NCBI GenBank assembly: GCA_964342805.1 | Contig: CAYFHQ010000133.1 | Location: 1 to 8,391, forward strand | Length of the DNA stretch: 8,391 nt | Source: CAYFHQ01 sp964342805 | GTDB taxonomy: Bacteria; Bacillota; Clostridia; Peptostreptococcales; Acidaminobacteraceae | Reading direction: 5' to 3' | The notes under the pieces: generated by a model | Database searches by the model: none | The model's input: only the letters and a program-made list of their open reading frames with translations | What the model was told of the DNA's origin: nothing | Translations under genes and position numbers: made by a program | In this document: positions 5,185 to 8,391 of the stretch, in pieces | Layout of the letters: the number at the start of each line of letters is the position of its first letter | How positions within the stretch are numbered: position 1 is the stretch's first letter

Positions 5185-7623
5185 TTACGCCTCTTTCCCT
5201 GACGACCAGGTAACCACGGTTGATCCCCCACCTGATCCTAACAGTTCAAATTCCTGAACCATTTCCGACAGCGTAATGGACTGGGCAGCCATTTCCTCTG
5301 ACGCAGCCGCACTCCGTTGGGCGGTTTCAGCATTCTTCTGGGTTACCTCAGAAATTTGGTTGACCCCTTCACTGATCTGTTGAATGGCCTGGGCCTGTTC
5401 CGAAGAGGCCGTTGCGATCTCTTCAATAACACCTGCCACAGAATCAATGCCACCAACAATCTGGGTTAAGGCAGAGGCCGTGTCGTCTGCTATGGCTTTC
5501 CCGCTGGACACTTGCTCTAAGGAATCCTCTATGAGTCCAGTGGTTTCCTTGGCTGCCTCAGCACTCCTGGCAGCAAGGTTGCGGACCTCTTCTGCCACCA
5601 CAGCAAATCCCTTGCCATGCTCACCGGCCCTGGCGGCTTCAACTGCAGCGTTTAGGGCAAGGATATTGGTCTGGAAGGCGATCTCGTCGATCACTTTAAT
5701 GATATTGGAAATCTCGTTACTGGACCGGTCAATATCATTCATGGCGCTTAACATGGACTGCATTTGGGCAACGCCACGATCGGCACCTGTCTTCATTTCT
5801 AATGTTTGACGTTGGACCTCCCTGGAGTTCTCTGCATTGAGTCGGGTTTGCTCAGCCACCTGGGTCATGGAGGCCGTAATTTCTTCCACAGTCCCCGCTT
5901 GTTCTGTGGACGCAGAGGACAAGGACTGGGCCAAGCTAGAGACTTCGTCTGCTCCATCTGATATCTCAGAACTGGATGTAGATAGATCACGCAGGACTTC
6001 ATTCAAGGAGTCTGTAATGGTGTTGATCCCCTGCTTCATGGCCTTAAAGTCTCCCTTGTAAGGGCGGTCAATCCGGCGGTTAAACCGTTTTACTGACATG
6101 GCACCTAATAAGTCTGAACTCTCGTCAATGTAAGAACGAATGGAGTTGACCATGCTATGGAGACTGGTGTAAATCATGTCAAAGTTGGTGGCTATTTCTT
6201 TGGTCTCCTCGGAATGAGGAGCTACCTCAGAATCCACCTGGAGGCTACCATTAGCCAATAAATCCAGGGCAGCAATGAGTTTCTGTACTTCATTACTCTG
6301 GTAAGCGGACTGCCTTTGTTGCATTTCTGCAATCTCTCGCTGTTGTTCAGCCTGTCTTTCCTGTTGACGAGCAGCTTCTTTTATGGCTGTTTGGTCCACA
6401 ACCAACTCGAAAGCACCAATGGTCTTACCATCAGCATCCTTGAGGGGCATGCCCTCATATTGAATATCTAAAGGCACACCATTGGGCCGTGCCACCGTTT
6501 CCCGTTTCACATTTTCTCCAAGACGAATGGCTTGGCCACAGGCGCAGTCCTCCGTATTACAATGGTCTGTCTTAAAAAGGTCGAAACACTTGGCACCGGA
6601 AACAGCCTCACGGTCTTTGCCAATAACTTCTAAACCCGCATCATTTAAATACAGGACATTAAAATCTGTGTCCAGGGCCATGATGGTTGCAGGAACCTTA
6701 CGGATATGGCCTTCTAGGGTGCCCGCCACACTGTTGACCTTGTCCACAACAGACTCCCAGCTACCTTCAAATTCACTGGTGTCAATTTGAGCAAACAGGT
6801 TGCCTCTATGGATCTCGTCCTTCATGGCAGCACTCCTATCAAGGAGTTTATGGACCACTTCAATCACTTCTTTGAAGGAGTGCTGAACGTCAGCAATCTC
6901 GTCTTTACCAACAACTTGTATGTCCAAGTCAATCCTACCAGAAGCAACTGATTTGGCAGACTTACTTAGTTTTTCAAGGGGCTTGCTAATCGTATTGGCG
7001 ATGAAGATGGCGATTACAGCTGCAATGGCCGTTACGATCAGGGTGCCAACGATCACATTTTGAATAACCTCAGCCTTGACAGCGTCCAGATCATCGATAT
7101 AAACCCCAGTACCCACAAACCAATTCCATTGGCTGAAGCCTTTTACATAACTGAGCTTTGGAGCGTCTTTTCCGGTTTCAGGCTTCTCCCATATGTAGTT
7201 AACAAAACCCTTGTCCTCATTTTCTACAACGTTGATCATTTCCTGAAAGAGCTTGACGCCATTGGGGTCCTCCAGACCCGATAGGTCTGTCCCCACAAGA
7301 CCTTGGTTGGGATGTACAACAGCTACCCCATCCATGGAATTGATGAAAAAGTAATTGCCTTCATCAAATCGATTAATGCCTATGGCCGTCTTGGCATAGG
7401 TCTGCGCCTCTTCTTCTGTCATCTCACCGCTTGCGAATTTTGCGTATGCGTCTTCCAGTACTGAATATGGAACGTCCACAAGACTTACCAGTCTTGCTTC
7501 TGCCCGTTCTTCGACGTTTCGATTGACCATGGGTACAAGTACAAGAGTAATAAACAAGACAAAAAGAAGGACAACTACGGCCGTCATCAGTAGCACCTTG
7601 GTGCGCATTCTTAAATTAGACAT
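5185..7623 (-). CDS. Methyl-accepting chemotaxis protein with single Cache, HAMP and PAS domains
   Basis: An 812-residue transmembrane chemoreceptor. Order: short cytoplasmic start, membrane helix about 10-31, extracytoplasmic single-Cache (sCache_2-like) domain about 34-182 with NYFFINSMDGVAVVHP and FSQWNWFVGTGVYIDD, membrane helix about 188-209, HAMP about 211-263, and a PAS domain about 305-412 containing a cysteine group CFDLFKTDHCNTEDCAC (C346, C355, C360, C362). A Gln/Glu-rich coiled coil follows at about 415-445, then two HAMP-like segments (about 447-545) and the signalling domain about 546-795. The hairpin tip (about 646-690, IDEIAFQTNILALNAAVEAA) is the CheA/CheW-binding hallmark. 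EQ pairs at 574-575 and 742-743 are possible methylation sites. There is no C-terminal CheR-docking pentapeptide. The start is backed by GGAGGGG 3 bases before the ATG. It is convergent with DUF401 and divergent from the SBP-domain gene. The Cache ligand cannot be predicted; the PAS cysteines may bind a metal or sense redox state. Confidence 0.96.
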   Translation of the reverse strand: MSNLRMRTKVLLMTAVVVLLFVLFITLVLVPMVNRNVEERAEARLVSLVDVPYSVLEDAYAKFASGEMTEEEAQTYAKTAIGINRFDEGNYFFINSMDGVAVVHPNQGLVGTDLSGLEDPNGVKLFQEMINVVENEDKGFVNYIWEKPETGKDAPKLSYVKGFSQWNWFVGTGVYIDDLDAVKAEVIQNVIVGTLIVTAIAAVIAIFIANTISKPLEKLSKSAKSVASGRIDLDIQVVGKDEIADVQHSFKEVIEVVHKLLDRSAAMKDEIHRGNLFAQIDTSEFEGSWESVVDKVNSVAGTLEGHIRKVPATIMALDTDFNVLYLNDAGLEVIGKDREAVSGAKCFDLFKTDHCNTEDCACGQAIRLGENVKRETVARPNGVPLDIQYEGMPLKDADGKTIGAFELVVDQTAIKEAARQQERQAEQQREIAEMQQRQSAYQSNEVQKLIAALDLLANGSLQVDSEVAPHSEETKEIATNFDMIYTSLHSMVNSIRSYIDESSDLLGAMSVKRFNRRIDRPYKGDFKAMKQGINTITDSLNEVLRDLSTSSSEISDGADEVSSLAQSLSSASTEQAGTVEEITASMTQVAEQTRLNAENSREVQRQTLEMKTGADRGVAQMQSMLSAMNDIDRSSNEISNIIKVIDEIAFQTNILALNAAVEAARAGEHGKGFAVVAEEVRNLAARSAEAAKETTGLIEDSLEQVSSGKAIADDTASALTQIVGGIDSVAGVIEEIATASSEQAQAIQQISEGVNQISEVTQKNAETAQRSAAASEEMAAQSITLSEMVQEFELLGSGGGSTVVTWSSGKEA

Positions 7624-7722
7624 GGTCCCCTCCTATTCCCCTATGTTACCCTGCTACAATATGTGTCATCGTGGAATTCTTACCCTAAACCAGAGGCCTA
7701 AATACCCTTTTTTTAGCTTTCA

Positions 7723-7740
7723 CCAATTTTGGAGAATTGG
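7723..7740. repeat. Small inverted repeat in the divergent intergenic region
   Basis: CCAATT (7723-7728) and AATTGG (7735-7740) form a 6-bp inverted repeat around 6 bases, in the 189-base gap between the chemoreceptor and the SBP-domain gene. The gap also contains TTTAGG twice, 13 bases apart on the minus strand (7684-7702). I see no convincing promoter for the chemoreceptor here: no sigma-54 site, and no good CTAAA-N16-CCGATAT sigma-28-type site. The repeat may be an operator or chance. Confidence 0.3.
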
Positions 7741-7755
7741 ACAATTTTACTCTAG

Positions 7756-7783
7756 TTTCCAAATGTCAGTTCCATGCTATAAT
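7756..7783 (+). promoter_or_regulatory. Extended -10 promoter of the SBP-domain gene
   Basis: A perfect TATAAT (7778-7783) is preceded by TGC (7775-7777), forming an extended -10 element that can work with a poor -35. The best -35 is TTTCCA (7756-7761) at 16 bases, matching four of six positions. Transcription would begin near 7790, only about 20 bases before the GTG start. Confidence 0.6.
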
Positions 7784-7812
7784 GGAGTAAACTTTGGAGA
7801 GGAGCCCAATTT

Positions 7813-8391
7813 GTGAAAAAAAGAATTGGCGTCACCCTGATTTTGTTCGTTTTGATCAGTATAGTTTTTGCAGATCGCTATTTATTGGCAGAATACGATC
7901 TCAATCTACTGGAATATTTCCGTCGTACGTCTACCTTAACCACAGAAGAAAAAGCCTGGCTGGAAGACCATGGCCCAATTATCTATGCATCGGACCATTC
8001 TACCCCACCCCTGAGATATGTGGACGAAACCGGCCAGTATAAGGGGGTTGCCCTGGACTTTCTCCAGGCCATGTCCCTGGAACTGGGAACAGAAGTCACT
8101 GTAAAACCCATGGTTTGGCAGGAAGCCTTAGACGCCCTGGCCAAGGGGGAAACAGACATGTGTGACATGTATCCTTCTGCTAAACGGAGTCAGTTTTATG
8201 ACTTCTCTGACCCCATCTACTACCAGCGGGGTGTTGTGGTCATTCCTAAGGACTCAGATATCCAGTCCCTCGACGACCTCCACACAAGGACGGTGGGCAC
8301 CCAGCAGGGGGACTATGTAAATGACTTTTTGATCAGCAATTTTAATGGCATTCGCTTCCACCTATTCAAGGACTATACCGATACCATGGCG
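7813..8391 (+). CDS. Membrane-anchored protein with extracytoplasmic solute-binding (SBP_bac_3-like) domain, partial
   Basis: The reading frame opens at GTG 7813 and runs 193 codons to the window edge without a stop. The GTG is chosen because AGAGGAG (7798-7804) lies 8 bases upstream, a promoter sits just before, and translation begins with a normal anchor: KKR then a hydrophobic stretch (about 5-20) that is a signal peptide or membrane anchor. The next in-frame ATG is inside the domain. LTTEEKAWLEDHGPIIYASD (42-61) and PPLRYVDETGQYKGVALDFLQAM (65-87) are typical of periplasmic-binding-protein type 3 domains of sensor proteins, where TPEE.xWL precedes the domain. ALAKGETDMCDMYPSAKRSQFYDFSDPIYY (108-137) is also family-like. 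In such proteins this domain is often followed by a membrane helix and a histidine kinase, GGDEF or chemoreceptor output, which lies beyond the edge, so the output is unknown. A free-standing transporter binding protein is less likely given the long linker before the domain. Confidence 0.85.
   Translation, partial: MKKRIGVTLILFVLISIVFADRYLLAEYDLNLLEYFRRTSTLTTEEKAWLEDHGPIIYASDHSTPPLRYVDETGQYKGVALDFLQAMSLELGTEVTVKPMVWQEALDALAKGETDMCDMYPSAKRSQFYDFSDPIYYQRGVVVIPKDSDIQSLDDLHTRTVGTQQGDYVNDFLISNFNGIRFHLFKDYTDTMA

Noticed and set aside
7060..7284. Plus-strand open frames inside the chemoreceptor gene (also 5384-5809, 5837-6061, 6482-6790)
   Set aside because: All are antisense to a well-supported 812-codon gene and show no domain-like sequence.
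7624..7740. Possible cyclic-di-GMP (GEMM-type) riboswitch in the chemoreceptor leader
   Set aside because: A short TTTAGGCCT-like stretch recalls it, but the conserved core and paired helices could not be laid out.
7523..7816. Plus-strand open frame running from the chemoreceptor start through the intergenic gap
   Set aside because: It is antisense at its start, covers the divergent promoters, and encodes no recognisable protein.

Overview
The window looks like ordinary chromosome from an anaerobic, low-to-mid GC Gram-positive bacterium, most likely a member of the Clostridia. The reasons are strong AGGAGG-type ribosome binding sites, Lys/Ile/Glu-rich proteins, a stand-alone rubredoxin, a sigma-54 activator with a Cys-rich sensor domain, and a large Cache/PAS chemoreceptor. 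The genus cannot be fixed from the sequence. There are no RNA genes, insertion sequences, CRISPR arrays or phage genes.

Layout, left to right. (1) Positions 1-726, minus strand: the first 242 codons of an EamA/DMT-type membrane transporter, visibly AT-richer than the rest of the window. (2) Positions 727-986: a regulatory gap holding a near-consensus sigma-54 (-24/-12) promoter that reads into the transporter, with a cluster of TTGAGA/TCTCAA half-sites about 140 bp upstream of its predicted start. (3) Positions 987-2744, minus strand: a sigma-54-dependent activator (Cys-rich sensor, PAS-like, AAA+ and Fis-type HTH regions). A 54-residue rubredoxin lies one base upstream at 2746-2910, so the two form a two-gene operon. 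(4) Positions 2980-5021, plus strand: a TauE/SafE-family anion exporter, then a DUF401-family membrane protein with its own strong sigma-70-like promoter. (5) Positions 5047-5084: a bidirectional terminator. (6) Positions 5185-7623, minus strand: an 812-residue methyl-accepting chemotaxis protein. (7) From 7813 off the right edge, plus strand: the membrane-anchored start of a protein with an extracytoplasmic solute-binding (SBP_bac_3-like) domain, probably a sensor.

The most interesting reading is a complete local circuit on the left. A Cys-rich enhancer-binding protein is co-expressed with a rubredoxin. Downstream lies a palindromic enhancer-like site, then a sigma-54 promoter, then a transporter. 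The promoter, the intact GAFTGA motif of the activator and the site spacing agree with each other. The inducer, the transported substrate and the role of the rubredoxin are unknown. On the right, two membrane sensors (chemoreceptor and SBP-domain protein) are transcribed divergently. TauE/SafE and DUF401 look like a pair of anion/organic-acid transport proteins of unknown substrate.
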